Part shown: positions 1 to 12,660 of the stretch, piece after piece
Layout: each line of letters starts with the position of its first letter
Numbering within the stretch: position 1 is the first letter of the stretch
Assembly: GCF_037126465.1 (NCBI RefSeq)
Contig: NW_026999348.1
Span: 930,001 to 994,000, forward strand
Direction: 5' to 3'
Source of the DNA: Ornithodoros turicata
Taxonomy: Eukaryota; Arthropoda; Arachnida; Ixodida; Argasidae
Length of the DNA stretch: 64,000 nucleotides
Position numbers and translations under genes: made by a program
Notes under the pieces: model-generated
The model's input: the letters and a program-made list of their open reading frames with translations, nothing else
What the model was told of the DNA's origin: nothing
The model's database searches: none

Positions 1-2490
1 CACTGGAACCGAAGAAAGCCATTTTCAAGGTCTTAAAAACCATGAAATTTTCCCACAGAAATTTTTGCATCTTTTTTATTCGCGTGGACATACAGTGCAA
101 ATTCTGGTTATCAGACCTCGGAACTGAAGAAAACCAAGAGCAATGAAGTAACTGAAATCAGAAGTGTGAGAAATGAATGGCACCCTCTGTTGTATTTGTT
201 TGCCTTCCTTCCTCTCCTATGATCTTCACATTCAGAAATCCCCAAGTACATTTATTAGCAGTCACTCTTTATGCCAAGCACCCACGCCAAGAAGAGGTCT
301 AAAATTTACGGTACCAGCTACTTCACTGTATGGTATCCTTGCACCTATTTTTACAGCTTATAAATATTGTGCTGAAATATGAAATCGCTGTAAAACTTGC
401 ATCCTGTATGACATTACATTAAATGTGCTGCTTGCAGTTCTGCAGCGTTGTTTCTTCCTCACGTTTAAGTGAAGAGGGAAAAAGAACGCTCCGAGACTTA
501 CTCTCACACAACCATTATTTCGGGGCCATGTCCTCGCACTAAATGGTCACGAGCATACTTTGGAAAACTATAGCGGCACATAGGGAAACCGACGTTGCAT
601 TTGCACCGACCTTCTATTTCCAATAATTAAACGAGACCTAATTAGTACATTCACTTCGGATGTAGAACATGTTGTCATCCTTTATAACTGCAAAAATATT
701 ATTTCTCTAAGAATAAAAAATCAGTCCATGGACACGCTATATGCACCGCACCTACTAGAAATTAACCAGTGCTTGCTGAAAATATACTGGTATTTGTGTT
801 TTATGTGATGTATGGCCCACATTTTCTTTTTGACCAGCTATGCCAGTGTGAGAGCTCCTACGCAAAACTAGCTAATTCCTCCTCTTCGTCCTCTATGTGG
901 TCACATATATGTTACGCTACAAGGAAGCTAGCTGGTACCACAGTACCAAACAGGTGAATTTACATGAAGACAATCACATAGCAGAGTGAATAACAACCAC
1001 CATTATTGACTTAGTTTGCTTGGTCGATGACAACTGATGGTGGCATATTTCTTTCCTCAGTTTTTTTTTATTGGTTTGTACCAGCTAAAAACAAAAGTCA
1101 TACACTGAGCAGCAGGGCATAATAAAACCCTCCATAAGCATCACTTTGCCTCTTCGGCTTTGGCAAGCGTGACTTTGCCTCCACAAGCATAACTTTGACA
1201 TAATTGCTTTGTGCCGTGATATAGGGTACTATGACTGTGTTCGCAGTACCATTTAAAACGTTGGCACCTATAGGGCTAGATTGTAGCCCCCTAATGTGTG
1301 CAGATATTCTGATGCCTGCAGAGCTGTAAGCTGTTCTTCCGGGTGAAAGAAAGCTTGAAGACTTCATACGTTGTGGCTCACTGCCAAAGAGATACGGTTG
1401 GAGAAGCAATTACTGGACATAAAGCACAGTGAGGCATGCTCCACCCAGGCCACAAGGAGGTACACAATTAATTTGAGCCACCTTCTGTTAATGCAGCAAA
1501 AACACATATTTCCACTGAAAGAAAGACTGTGGGCTCTTTTTTCTGTTGTGGTTGAAGGGCACACGAGATCATAATAAATTGTTTCCAAAAGCTGTTACGT
1601 CGCATTCTGACATGATCTGAGCCAATATGGTCAGCTGATGCTGTAAGACCTACAGAAAACACATGCCAGCAGATTCTGAACATGCTATAGGAGAGGGTAT
1701 GCCTTTGAAATTTATGCCCTATTTTTATGTGAAGCTAATCACAAGCAATCAGTTACAAGCATAAATAATCTGGGGCTCCTTCAAGAATGCTAATTTGTCA
1801 GAAATTTATTGTAAACTTGACCCCAAATGTGCTCCTTTCTCGAGTTCTCACTACGTCACCAGATTTATACTCGTTCTACATGCCCTTTGGGATGGCAGAC
1901 CCGTGCTTACCCTCTAACACCAGGCATGGAAAGCGCACAAATGATGCATATGTAGATGTCAGAAGGAAGCTCGTAAGGGACAACTTCATATTTCGGCACA
2001 GTTTAATGTGCCCCCATTGTTCAAGAAAACTAAATGATGAGTTACATTCGATATATGCATCGTCTAAAAAATGCACACAATTTTTTTCAGTGATATTTAA
2101 CACAGTCAAGCTACATCTCTGGCTTGTTTTGGCTGGAATAGCCCAGGTTGACAGTTACACAAGCTGATGTATGTCCGCACTGAAACTATAAAGGAAAAAA
2201 AGGCAATTTAAAATGCCTCACTCAATTTACTACTTTTCATGGCTTACGCCTTGACAAGTGTTTTTTTTTTCCTAAAATGGTTTCATTGCCAAAATCAAAG
2301 AGAATGACCGTCATCACATTAACAAGTTTCAACTGTATACCAAGTAATAACAAACATGTGCTTACTTTTTCTGCAATCAAGATGTAAATTACATCGTTGA
2401 CTTGCAGGCTTCAGTGAAAAATCACTGCTTGTAATGTCACTGCTGAGTGAGTACGCCACTGCTAGTGACGCAACATGTGATTCCAGTGTC
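1..2490. other. Unassigned AT-rich sequence
   Basis: No coding region, RNA gene or repeat was recognised here. Open frames are all under 130 codons, overlap on both strands and match no family I know. The sequence is AT-rich with poly-A/T runs, as expected of intron or intergenic DNA. Confidence 0.5.
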
Positions 2491-2510
2491 TTTCACCCCA
2501 CCCCATGTTA

Positions 2511-2537
2511 AAAAAATCAAATCAAATCAAATCAAAA
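2511..2537 (-). repeat. (TTTGA)n 3' tail of LINE-A
   Basis: Four to five ATCAA units after a run of A mark the 3' end of the minus-strand LINE. On the element's strand this reads as a short (TTTGA/TTGAT)n microsatellite. Several CR1/L2/RTE-like non-LTR elements end in such simple repeats instead of pure poly(A). Confidence 0.65.
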
Positions 2538-2796
2538 TATTTTTATTTTGAGCTTTAGGTACACATGATAGGTGTGGGACAGCGAGGACAAAGCCTGTGC
2601 TGCTGTCCCGAACATGATAGTACACAGCAATAAACGCACGTCTTGTGGGCCTACCGGGTTATAACCAGTTTGTAAACATAAACTATCATAACAAAAAAGA
2701 AAAAAAGAGAGAAAAAAAGTGATATCTGCATCAATTACACGCAAAAATAACTTTGAGATACCACAAAAAAGGGGAGACACTACATATCTATATCGA

Positions 2797-5700
2797 TTAA
2801 TACACAGAAGAATAGAACAAGGCTGACGTCGATCCCATCACATCTCCGACAAGATGAAGACCTTCAAGTGTTTTTTTAAAAGATGGGAAATTATTCATTT
2901 GTCTATATTGTAATGGGAGTGCGTTCCATAGCTTTGGACCTTTGTACCCCATTTTTTGTAGTCCAACGTTAGTCCTTTGTTGTAGCACTCTGAGATACAT
3001 ATAATCTCTTCTTAAACTGTAAGAGCAGGTAAAATACTCCAACTGAACCACGGAGGAAGTATGCGTTGAATAAACCGTACGGTGCATGAATAGTAGCACC
3101 TTGTATTTGAGTAACGTAAAAATGTCCATGACGGATAATACGGAGAATGCAAAGGAAATCGATTGTCCCGGTTCTATTCTCAGTATTACTCTCAGGGCAC
3201 GTTTCTGCAATACCAAAAGAGGTTGGAGAACACTCCGATAAGTTAAGCCATAAATTTCCAATGCATAATGCAGATGTGAATGAACTAGGGCATAATAAAT
3301 TTTAAGAAGAATATTAACAGGAAACAGTGACGCCACTTTCGAGAGCGCCCGAAGGCCTGCCAGCATTTTTCGTTTCACAGCATTTACATGGTGTTGCCAT
3401 GTGAGGTGTTCATTTAGTGTCACCCCTAAAAACTTCACTGAGTGGACGCGAGAAAGTACATGGGAATCAAAGTGGACTTGTAGGTTTTCTAAATCTACTA
3501 ACCTCTGAGCTGGGTGGAAGACCACATAATTTGATTTAGTGAAATTAGGTACTAACCGGTTCAAGGACAACCATAGTGATAGTTTGGATATAATTCTATT
3601 CGCTTCTCGATATAGAGTTTCTGGTGTATCTGCGTCAACGAATGGATTAGTGTCATCTGCGTAAAGGGTGCAGTCTGTTGATAGAAACTCAGGGAGATCA
3701 TTTACGTATATCGAGAACAGACGTGGGCCCAAGATCGACCCCTGAGGAACACCCATTGTGCACTCGACAAAACTTGACTGGACTTTTCCAATCGTGACAT
3801 ATTGTTTTCTACCTTTCAAATACCTGCTGATTAATTGAAGTGGTAAACCTCTTATCCCATATCTTTCAAGTTTCTGTAACAAGATATCATGATTAATAAG
3901 GTCAAACGCCCGTGTTAAGTCCACAAAGATACCCATCGTTAATCTTTTTGAATCAATGCTTTCTCTAATCCTCTCAATTACATTGCCTATGGCTAATTCT
4001 GTGGATCTACCCTTCCTAAATCCAGATTGTGAGTCGGACAAAATATTATTATTTTCAAGATAAGATGTCAGTCTGCGCGAGATTAGCGTTTCAACTATCT
4101 TGCTCAATACTGAAAGCACTGCCACGGGCCTATAGTTCAGAACAGAACGCCTGTCACCCTTCTTGTATATTGGTATTATTTTAGCTTTTTTCAGTTCTCT
4201 TGGAAAGATGCCTTGTTGGAAGATATCGTTTATAATATCAGAGAGAACCCTAGAAAGATAGTGGCGAAATTCTTTTACAAGCGCAACTGATATTTTATCA
4301 TGGCCTCTTGATTTTTTGCTTTTAAGGCTTATGATGACCGCTTCAACCTCTGCCGCACAGGTTGGTTCAAGATAAAATGTCTTAGGGTACCTCTCAGGTA
4401 GCATCAGTTGGATGTTCCTTGGGGGAGGTATGTATTGTACTTGATCGTTAATGTTGGAGAAACAGCTGTTAAACATACTACAAATGTGCACTGTATCGTT
4501 AACTGCGTTACCATCAGCATCTACCACGGAGGAAATATCATTAACCTGAGCTGCCTGATTTAGTGCTGTATTAATCAGATTCCAAATTTTCTTTTGGTCG
4601 CCCTTACAATCAGCTACAGATCGAGAGAAGTATTCCTCTTTTGCTCTCTTGAGCACTTTTCCGAGCATATTATATTTTTTGTATCGATCACACAAAACAA
4701 GATTTCCTGGGTTACATAGATGTTCCTTATACAAATTATTCTAATGTTTTATGGATCGTAATATAGCTGGGGTAATCCACGGCTTCTTTATCGTACTTCG
4801 CTTAGAAACCAGTATCTGACGTGTGGACTTTGCGATAATAGTTTGCAAGATAGACATAAAAATTCTAAATTTCTCTTTCACATTGCTATCATTAGGCATA
4901 GACCACGACTCCTCGGCCATATACCGCTCAACGAGCGAGAAATCAATATTAGATCGTTCAATAATTCGAGAATTAGTGTCGTCATATGATTTAATGGACA
5001 TGTAGATGAGCTCGTGATCACTGATATCGCAGGCAGCTACGCCATGATTCAAATTATCTTCCTTCAAGTTCGTAAGGATATGATCTATCAGTGTGCCATT
5101 GAGTGTTCCAAATCTTGTGGGTGTGTCTATTACCTGTTGAAACCCATAGTTACTACAAATCTCCTGGTATGCCGCCGTACTTGTACCATCATTCAGTAGG
5201 TCAATGTTAAAGTCACCAAGTATAACTGCGTTATACCTTTGAGACCAGATATAGTACATGGCCCTTTCAAGTTCACCCAGAAACTGTACAACTGATGTAT
5301 GGGGTGACCTATACACACATCCAATCAAAAGTGGTCGTGATGCAAACATCGAACTCCACGATGTGAGAGCATATGCGAGCTACTTGGGATTTCAATAAAG
5401 ATACTCTCACATAGCGGAATGTTAAACGATACATCCGCCCGACGAATATATGATACTTCGTTCTTTATGTATAGAGCAACACCTCCGTGGCCTCCATTTT
5501 GGCGGTGGGAGAACTCAGTAGCATAGCCCTGAATTGCATAAAATGAATCCCTTGAATCATTCAGCCACGTTTCACTTATGGCTATCAGTGACGTTTTGTT
5601 TTTCAAAATTTGAGAAACTAACACATCCAGTTCTTCAAAATGCTTCAATATGCTTCTTATATTCAAATGAATAGCAGATAATCTTGTGTTGACTCAGTTG
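2797..5700 (-). pseudogene. LINE-A ORF2: endonuclease plus reverse transcriptase
   Basis: The N-terminal endonuclease (about 5700-4900) shows the LNIRS start motif, an ISETWLND segment and a later ILGDFNID motif, all typical of LINE AP-endonucleases. The RT (4734-2797 frame, 645 codons) shows IIPIYKKGD, NYRPVAVLSVLSKI, FRKGRST, a palm DLTRAFD, GVPQGSILGP and the catalytic YADD. RT converts element RNA to DNA at the nicked target. The gene is broken twice. The endonuclease changes frame between about 5325 and 5349, and an in-frame TAG stop at 4741-4743 separates endonuclease and RT. Combined length of roughly 960 codons fits an intact CR1/Jockey-type ORF2. Confidence 0.88.
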
Positions 5701-5867
5701 TCTCGCGACGTAAACCCCCAATTATATATATCTTGTGTTGACAACTTCAGCTAAGTCATCCAGCAAAATACAGTTCATAAGTCAGTTACAATAAAAATCA
5801 AATCAAAACGATAACAAAAAAAAAATAGTAGAAAGAATACAGAGAAAATGCAACTGAGCAGCCCAAC

Positions 5868-6374
5868 CTACAGCACTGCAAGGTCATCCGTGCGAGCTAC
5901 TCGATGGGTTTTTCCACCTTCGTGCTGTTTAATAAAGATCCTGCCATTTCTGACCCAGACATATGCAAACTGCTTTTCTTTTGCAAACGCCCGCGTTTGC
6001 CGCAAGAGTTGCTTATTGTAGGCAGATAGATTTTCGCAAATGAACGTGGAGTTAATGAGGGCATCGTTTTCGCTCTTTCGAAGTTTCCCTGAATTCTTTA
6101 GCCACGAGTCTCTTGTTTGCCGATCTTTAAACCTGATGAGTATTGGCGGCTTTGAGCTGTCTACTTTACTTGGAAGACGATGGGCGGCTTCAATATCTGT
6201 CGAAGATATCAAGTGTACGCCTATCTGTGTCGCAATCTTGTTGATTGGCCCCAAAATATCTTCCCCTGACTCAAAGGTGACGCCACGAATTTCTATATTA
6301 AGGCGACGGCTGTACTGTTCCAACTCATTCAAGGAAAGGCTTAGCGATTTTATATCGGCATCTCTTCTTTTCAA
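5868..6374 (-). CDS. LINE-A ORF1 protein (partial)
   Basis: 168 codons beginning with a charged, coiled-coil-like stretch (residues about 1-25), followed by an RNA-recognition-type block (YSRRLNIEIRGV) and then IEAAHRLPSK and PPILIRFKDRQTR. The latter two are signatures of the nucleic-acid-binding ORF1 proteins of CR1/Jockey/L1-type LINEs. It ends about 170 bp before ORF2. In life it would coat the element RNA and act as a chaperone. The upstream coiled coil appears cut off, so the true start is probably missing. Confidence 0.75.
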   Translation of the reverse strand: MKRRDADIKSLSLSLNELEQYSRRLNIEIRGVTFESGEDILGPINKIATQIGVHLISSTDIEAAHRLPSKVDSSKPPILIRFKDRQTRDSWLKNSGKLRKSENDALINSTFICENLSAYNKQLLRQTRAFAKEKQFAYVWVRNGRIFIKQHEGGKTHRVARTDDLAVL

Positions 6375-6559
6375 CAGCTCTTCGGCCTCTGTTAAACGCT
6401 CATTTTGGGACGTTAAACGTTATTTCATGAGCAATTAGGATCAGAATCAATCAGCTTGCATGATGCAGGGTAATTTCATGTGTGCCGATAAACATACTGC
6501 AGTGCTAATTTACAATGTAGTTTGTGGCTGTGGAGCACACTCATATTCAGTATGCCATG

Positions 6560-7205
6560 TGAACTAGGGGAGCATTTTCTGGCATAAACATTAGATGAGT
6601 GAAGACCCCAAAAAAATGTAACCACTGTTTACATGCATTTGACAACCTGCATTTTTATTGCTGAGAGGCTCTCTTCGTAGCAAGAGGGAAAGGGTGCTGG
6701 CAATGTGGCGCATGTTCATAAGATGTAGAACCAGATACACAGAAAAAAATTGACAGCATATCATGATCTCAATCATGTCATTGTGTCCGTGTTACTGTGT
6801 CCTGTTCTGCATTTGTCAATCTTTTTGTGTAGTTGCTGGATTTTAGCCCAACAGCAGGGGTCAGCAATTAGAGCACATCCAGAACATGCAAGGCATACAT
6901 TTCCTCATTCTCCGCATTCCCCATTCAAGTAACGTTGAAGGAGTAACCATGCGAAGAAACAATACAACAGTGAAGCTGGCTTCAGTACACTACAACATGT
7001 AACAATATACAGTACGCCTCAGTGTTTCCCAAACCGTGTGTCAGGACCCCCATTGAGGCCGCGATAGCCAAGACGGGGCCGAAGAGAAAGTAGATGAAGT
7101 GAGCGCAATATGCCACAAAACCAAGGAAACTATCTCTCTACGACTGCATTATATTGAGGTTGTTTTACAAAAATGCAAGTTCAGTTCAGCGCACAATCAG
7201 TCGGG
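6560..7205. repeat. Left arm, part 1, of a large inverted duplication
   Basis: The reverse complement of this stretch aligns with 14160-14860 plus 15178-15240. Shared tracts include the block around 'gtagtgtactgcagccagcttcac' (14371 on), the region reading 'ttttgtcgcatattgcgttcacttc', and the 'gttctgcattt...ccagcacccttgccctcttg' block. Similarity is diverged, roughly 75-80 percent by eye. No protein is recognised in it. Confidence 0.6.
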
Positions 7206-9956
7206 AAACAAGCTAGCTCGCAGCAATGCTTTCAATCAAGTGTGCCGCAGTATTCCTCACTGTATCATGACGAGACCGTGAACCTACATCAGACGCTACT
7301 TGCAAACACTAGTATAACATTCATATTTCTTTATTTATTTCGAGAACCCCAAGGCTCCAGAGAGAACAACACAATTAGCAGTAAGTAAACAGGAAAATAA
7401 AGAAACGACGACAGTACAAACTTATATGAAAACAAGTATTAAAGCGTTAAACAGGGAGTTCGTTCACATAAGCACAGATAATTAACAAATATGATAAAGG
7501 GGAGGTGAAAAATTTCATAGCAACTGACATACAAGCGTGGTGGTCTTGTGGGTGGAGTGAACGGGAGACGGTGTTACAAAATACTGTATGCTCGATAATA
7601 GTTGTGAGAGGTGATGGGAGGTTGTTCCATTCGATGGCAGTTGAACAAAAGAATGATCTGGATAATGCATTGGTATTACAGTGAAAGCATGTGACCTTAT
7701 TAGTGTGGTCGATGCGAGGAAAAATGACTCTCGGGCAGGTGATGGGCGATTGGTGCGGTGGCAAGATGAAAAAGAACCAATGGAAGAGGGCTAACTTGGC
7801 AAGCCGGCGACGATGTTCGAGTGAGTCGAGATTAAGATATGATTTTAACGCAGTTACAAGGGATCGAATTAGCAGTCGTTGGAAATGAAACGGGCAGCTC
7901 GATTCTGGATGGCTTCTAGGGCGTCGCAGAGATACTTTTGGGGAGGGTCCCAAATAGGTGATGCATATTCCAGCTTGCTTCGTACAAGAGCCGTGAAGGT
8001 GAGGAGCTTAAGATGGAGGCCGCCAACCTGAGGGTGCGTCTAACAAAGCCTAGGGCGTGAGAATCGTTAGTTATTATGTGGTTGATGTGCTCGTTCCAAG
8101 TTAGGTTGGAAGAAAGGTGGATTCCCAGATATTTGTAAGAATCTGCTGGGGTTAATGTGATATCACTTAGAATGTAGGGGAAGGGAGGAAGACAGGAGAC
8201 CCGTCTTCGAGAAAACGACAAAATGCAATGACACTTTGCAATGTTCAGAGGCATTTGCCACTCATTGCACCAACGCCGGATTAGTTAAAGGTCGCTTTGT
8301 AAGGTTGGTCAGAAGGAGAGAGGATTTGCCTGTACACTACACAGTCGTCAGCAAAGAGACGAATCGTGGAAGATATGCCTGAAGGAAGGTCATTTATATA
8401 GATATGGAAAAGGAGAGGGCCGAGGACTGATCTCTGAGGGACACCAGAAAGCAAAGGTAGATTTGGGGATAGGTGGTTGTTGAAAGTAACAAATAACGTA
8501 CGATTAGTCAGAAATTGAGCTATCCAACGGACGACATACGGGTCGAGGTTAAGCAGATAGAGTTTGTATAGAAGCTTAGAGTGCGGCACCATATCGAAGG
8601 CCTTGCGAAAGTCTAAGAAAGCGGTCTGATGATTATTGTCCGCGTGGAGAAAGATGTCGTGAACAGAACTGGCTACTTGAGTTTCACATGAAAAGAGGTT
8701 TCGAAACCCGTGCTGCGAGGGATAGAAGAAGCATTTTTCTTCAAGGTACTTAACTACGTTGGACTATGCGTTCGAGAATTTTACATAGTATAGAAGTGAG
8801 TGAAATGGGGCGGTAGTTATTAACGATGTGGCTGCTGCCTGATTTGTGAATAGGGACAATCTTCGCCATCTTCCAGTCCTGCGATATGGCAGAATCTTGG
8901 AGTGACTGAGTAAATATGCAACATAGAATCTTGCTGGAAATAGATCTCGTGTTGTATAGAACCTTCGCGTTGATAGAGTCCGGACCAGCACTTGACGACA
9001 GCTTAAGTCACACAATGATTTTACAAATGCCATGAGTGCTGATATGAATGGGGACCATAGGTGACGAGGCGATTACTGATAATGGAGTTTGGGTGTACCC
9101 GTTATCGGTGTTGAAAACGGATGAAAACAAGGAAGCGAAAGCGTTGGCGCAGTCGTTGTCGGCGGGTGTCAGTTAGACTGATAAGGTGGGATTTTGGTGC
9201 AGTCGTCAAGAGAGACGGGAGGTCGATGGTGAAGAACTTATGTTTCACTTCCTTGATCGAGCGCCTGTATTCCCGTTCACAGTAGTGAAATTTAGCCCAT
9301 GATACGTCGTCGCCAAGACGCTTTGCCTTCCTGAATAAACGCTTTTTCTTGGTTAGCAAGATTTTCAGACTTTTCGTGAACCAGGGATTGTGATCATAAG
9401 ATTTCACTCTTATCTTTGGAACATTGTACTCGGTAAGGTACTTTATGTTGTCACGAAAGAGGGATCAGTTATCCTCAATGGAGTGAGGCAAGGTGCCATG
9501 AAATGAATTTTCATACAGAGCTTCAAGACCCTCGTTGATGGCTTGGAAGTTAGCTCGAGCATAGTCGTATATGGTTTTATCGTTGAACTTATGAACATTT
9601 GGACTACATGAAGAGATATCTTGGATAGTGGCCTTGTGGTCACTGAGACCATGAGTGACATGCAAAGAAGTGATGTGCTCAGGATGGGAGGTTAAAACCA
9701 AGTCAAGGGTTGACTGCGTGGCATGAGTTATTCGGGTAGGATGTGGAACGACATGCGATACATTAAATGTAAGGCATAAATCCACAAACACTGTCTCTTG
9801 TGAACTCCGGGAAAGATTGCCGTGGAGCAAGTCCCAATTTATTGACCGTATGTGTATCAGCGTACATTGAAGGTATATATTACTGTATATGTATCAGGGA
9901 AGATTTCAAGCTTCCTGAGCGCGCACAGACGGTGATCTCAGTTGTCTCGCGACGTA
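7206..9956 (-). mobile_element. LINE-B: decayed non-LTR retrotransposon
   Basis: A second, older LINE in minus orientation sits inside the left arm of the inverted duplication. Its 3' end, with a TTTATTTATTT tract at about 7329, lies at low coordinates and its endonuclease lies at 9420-9830. The equivalent junction in the right arm (near 14150) is uninterrupted, which shows that LINE-B is an insertion. Boundaries are approximate. Confidence 0.7.
7447..9830 (-). pseudogene. LINE-B ORF2 remnant (endonuclease, RT, C-terminal domain)
   Basis: The reading order on the minus strand is an endonuclease piece (LVLTSHPEHI and HGLSDH, about 9700-9600), a linker with WFTKSLKILLTKKKRLFRK (9390), then RT pieces. 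The RT pieces include SGVPQRSVLGPLLFHIYIND and LFADDCVVYR (8281-8592, catalytic FADD) and YLGIHLSSNLTWNEHI (about 8130). A C-terminal tail ends in WNNLPSPL (about 7625). At least five frame changes separate the pieces, so nothing functional can be made. Confidence 0.8.
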
Positions 9957-10240
9957 ACAGACGGAGAAAGACACCGGCTGTCACACACACAGACATCCCG
10001 AAGGCTATGCCCATCTTTGTTGATGCACCCACGAATCCACAGGAAGACTGCCGAAGCTCTCCCACTCGTATTAAGTACCTGTAGCTTGAACTACAAAGAG
10101 TTTGGTGCACACTCCACAAAACGAGAACAGCTGATTGCTGATTTCATGGGCGCGGCCATGCGAGCTGAGAAGGACAGTTCAACAGAGGAGCAATTTTAGG
10201 TAAGTTCGAACGTGGCGCCAGCCGTGGGTGCAACAGTTTC
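9957..10240. repeat. Left arm, part 2, of the inverted duplication
   Basis: Its reverse complement matches 13880-14150, including 'ttgctcctctg', 'catgaaatcagcaatcagctgttctcgtttt' and 'cttcctgtggattcgtgggtgcatcaac'. Open frames run across both copies (REQLIADFMGAAM is preserved in both) and may reflect an old coding sequence, but no family is recognised. Confidence 0.6.
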
Positions 10241-10743
10241 CAGAGTGAACCGAGCTCGATCAGCTCAGATAACACTTTTTCATTCTTTTTGTTTTTAGTA
10301 TTATTCATCATTAATTTTGATTCATTTCCAATTCTAATTCCAATTCCAGTTCAACCGCTCAGCGCGCTGACACTAGTGCAACGTAGAGTCATTAAATCTT
10401 TCGCTTCCTCACTTCCCTAAGGAGAAGAGTACTTGAAGTATATTCGTGTTTTGTGATTCCTTTTTCCCTTTCTACGTTCCAGAAACATACGGTTTCTGAG
10501 CCAAGACAGTAGAGTTGCGAGCGCAATTGACATACAAAAGTATCCCGTACCGTGAAGACCACCACCCCAAACGTGGTTGCCACGGTTTCGGTTTTGGCCA
10601 ATTTGCATGTCAAAATTCAGGGATTGATATTTTAATACATGTACGTGATTGAAGATGGACCAAAAGCCAGGGGACATGTTTCTTTAATAGTATGGAGTAA
10701 CACTGGCTTGCATAACAAGTTCACAAAAGAAAAAAATCGTGAA

Positions 10744-10775
10744 CGTTTCGACACCTATTCGGGCGTCATCATCAG
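10744..10775 (-). ncRNA. Hammerhead-ribozyme-like core, left PLE arm
   Basis: On the minus strand this reads CUGAUGA, U, a six-pair stem GACGCC/GGUGUC closed by loop CGAAUA, then GAAAC. That is the CUGANGA-stem II-GAAA core of a hammerhead. Penelope-like elements are known to carry such ribozymes in their terminal repeats. Stem III would be very short (CGU/ACG) and the expected U-H cleavage step is not obvious, so activity is uncertain. Confidence 0.45.
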
Positions 10776-10865
10776 CACAGGAAAATGAAACGGGGGCTTA
10801 AAACGGGAATCCTTTTAAACCCTTGTAACATACTGGTAAGGGCCTCTTGTGACTCTCACAGGCAT

Positions 10866-11945
10866 TTATCTCGCTATGAATGTGCCAAGATTCAGGAATT
10901 TTCTCATCCCCCATCTGTGTTCGAAGGTCGATGTTGTCGCGTTGTCAAAATTGAAAGTATGTCCTGTTCTTAACACATGATCGACAAGTTCGGTGCGTTG
11001 ATTCTTTGCTGGTGGTTTTGTCAATTGTGCCTTGTGCTCCTTCATTCTGGTGACCTTCTTCCTCGCAGTTTCCTCTACATAGCACGTGTCGCATTGTTGA
11101 CATCCCAGTTTGTATACAACCCCTGCTTTGTACATGTGGGGCACAGAGTCCTTGGGACGGCACAGAATGTTGCGTAATGTTTGACGGGGCTTGAAAGTGG
11201 TTACAATACCAAGTGGCTTTAACAGCCTTCGTACCGACTCTGATAGGCCACGTACATAAGGAATGCATACAATATTGTCGGGGGCAGGTCGTTTATCTGA
11301 GACGGAACACATTTTGGAGACCGTGTCTTTGATGAAACGCTCGGGGTAATGACACTTAGATAGAATGTTAGTGGCTAAAAACTGCTCAGATTTCTTAGCT
11401 TGATACGTGCTAGGTATCTCGTCAGAACGATTAAAAAGGAACCTGATGGCAGCACGCTTGTGTTCGGGCGCATGGTCAGAGTAAAAATCTAAAACCGATC
11501 CATTATCACAGGGTTTACGATAGACACTGGTGTTAATTGCACCTGAGTCAGTACGTGATACTAAAACATCAAGAAAAGGAAGCTGTGAATTCTTCTCCTC
11601 CTCTAGGGTAAATTGGATGTTGGGGTGAACACTGTTGAGTAATGAATGAAATGGGATGACGTCATTGCGTTTCAGAACTACAAAAGTGTCATCCACATAG
11701 CGTTTGTAGAATTTAACATCGATGATATGGGAGCTGAGAACCTGTTCTCCAACGTATTCCATGACAAGGTTCGCGGCAGAGACCGAGACAGGACTTCCCA
11801 TAGGGCAGCCTTCAATCTGCTAATATATCACATTGTCGAATATAAAATATGTTTCGTAGAGGCAAAATGTTAACAAGGATATAACTTCGGTCACGGAAAG
11901 TGTAGTGCGTTCAGAAAGGGTGTCGTCACTGTTCAGGCGATCTTT
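10866..11945 (-). pseudogene. Penelope-like RT with GIY-YIG endonuclease (C-terminal half)
   Basis: 311 codons start at an internal Met, with coding similarity extending upstream to about 11945. The RT part has the GCPMGSPVS motif, the catalytic YVDD (FYKRYVDDTFVV), then FTLEEEKNSQLPFLDVLV and TSVYRKP, all diagnostic of Penelope RTs. A C-terminal GIY-YIG-type nuclease follows, with VYKLGCQQCDTCYV and a basic helix KVTRMKEH. The usual YIGET is changed to YVEET. The N-terminal fingers are missing, so this copy is truncated. Confidence 0.85.
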
Positions 11946-11974
11946 GGCCACGTCGATAACAAGAATTCTACAAT

Positions 11975-12631
11975 TCTAAATTCTACAAACGCTATGTAGA
12001 TGGCACTTTTGTAGTTCTGAAACTCAATGACGTCATCCCATTTCATTCATTACTCAACAGTGTTCACCCCAACATCCAGTTTACCCTAGAGGAGGAGGAG
12101 AATTCACAGCTTCCTTTTCTTGATGTTTTAGTATCACGTACTGACTAATGTGCAATTAACACCAGTGTCTATCGTAAACCCTGTGATAATGGATCGGTTT
12201 TAGATTTTTACTCTGACCATGCGCCCGAACACAAGCGTGCTGCCATCAGGTTCCTTTTTAATCGTTCTGACGAGATACCTAGCACGTATCAAGCTAAGAA
12301 ATCTGAGCAGTTTTTAGCCACTAACATTCTATCTAAGTGTCATTACCCCGAGCGTTCCATCAAAGTCACGGTCTCCAAAATGTGTTCCGTCTCAGATAAA
12401 CGACCTGCCCCGGACAATATTGTATGCATTCCTTATGTACGTGGCCTATCAGAGTCGGTACGAAGGCTGTTAAAGCCACTTGGTATTGTAACCACTTTCA
12501 AGCCCCGTCAAACATTACGCAACATTCTGTGCCGTCCCAAGGACTCTGTGCCCCACATGTACAAAGCAGGGGTTGTATACAAACTGGGATGTCAACAATG
12601 CGACACGTGCTATGTAGGGGATGCTATGTAG
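11975..12631 (+). pseudogene. Penelope-like RT/endonuclease, second copy
   Basis: Same protein as the minus-strand copy but in the opposite direction, starting just before the YVDD site. The catalytic motif reads YVDG here, an in-frame stop interrupts the SRTD segment (about 12145), and the sequence jumps after the CYVG motif straight to the terminal hammerhead-like region. The rest of the nuclease is deleted. Confidence 0.8.
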
Positions 12632-12660
12632 ATGATGACGCCCGAATAGGTGTCGAAACG
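12631..12660 (+). ncRNA. Hammerhead-ribozyme-like core, right PLE arm
   Basis: This copy has the same stem and GAAAC core as the left arm, on the plus strand. The leading CUGAUGA has become AGAUGA, which would be expected to weaken or abolish cleavage. Confidence 0.35.

Larger units (their letters stand above)
2511..6440 (-). mobile_element. LINE-A: CR1/Jockey-superfamily non-LTR retrotransposon
   Basis: This is a nearly complete element in minus orientation. It has an ORF1 for an RNA-binding protein, then ORF2 with an apurinic-type endonuclease and a reverse transcriptase, and a microsatellite 3' tail. The 5' boundary near 6440 is set only by where coding similarity ends and unrelated repeat sequence begins, so it may be 5'-truncated. 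ORF2 carries one frameshift and one in-frame stop, so the copy is dead but fairly young. Exact clade (CR1, L2 or Jockey) is not resolvable by eye. Confidence 0.85.

Noticed and set aside
10866..11268. Alternative frames with Cys-rich peptides over the Penelope endonuclease.
   Set aside because: They are shadows of the real RT/nuclease frame.
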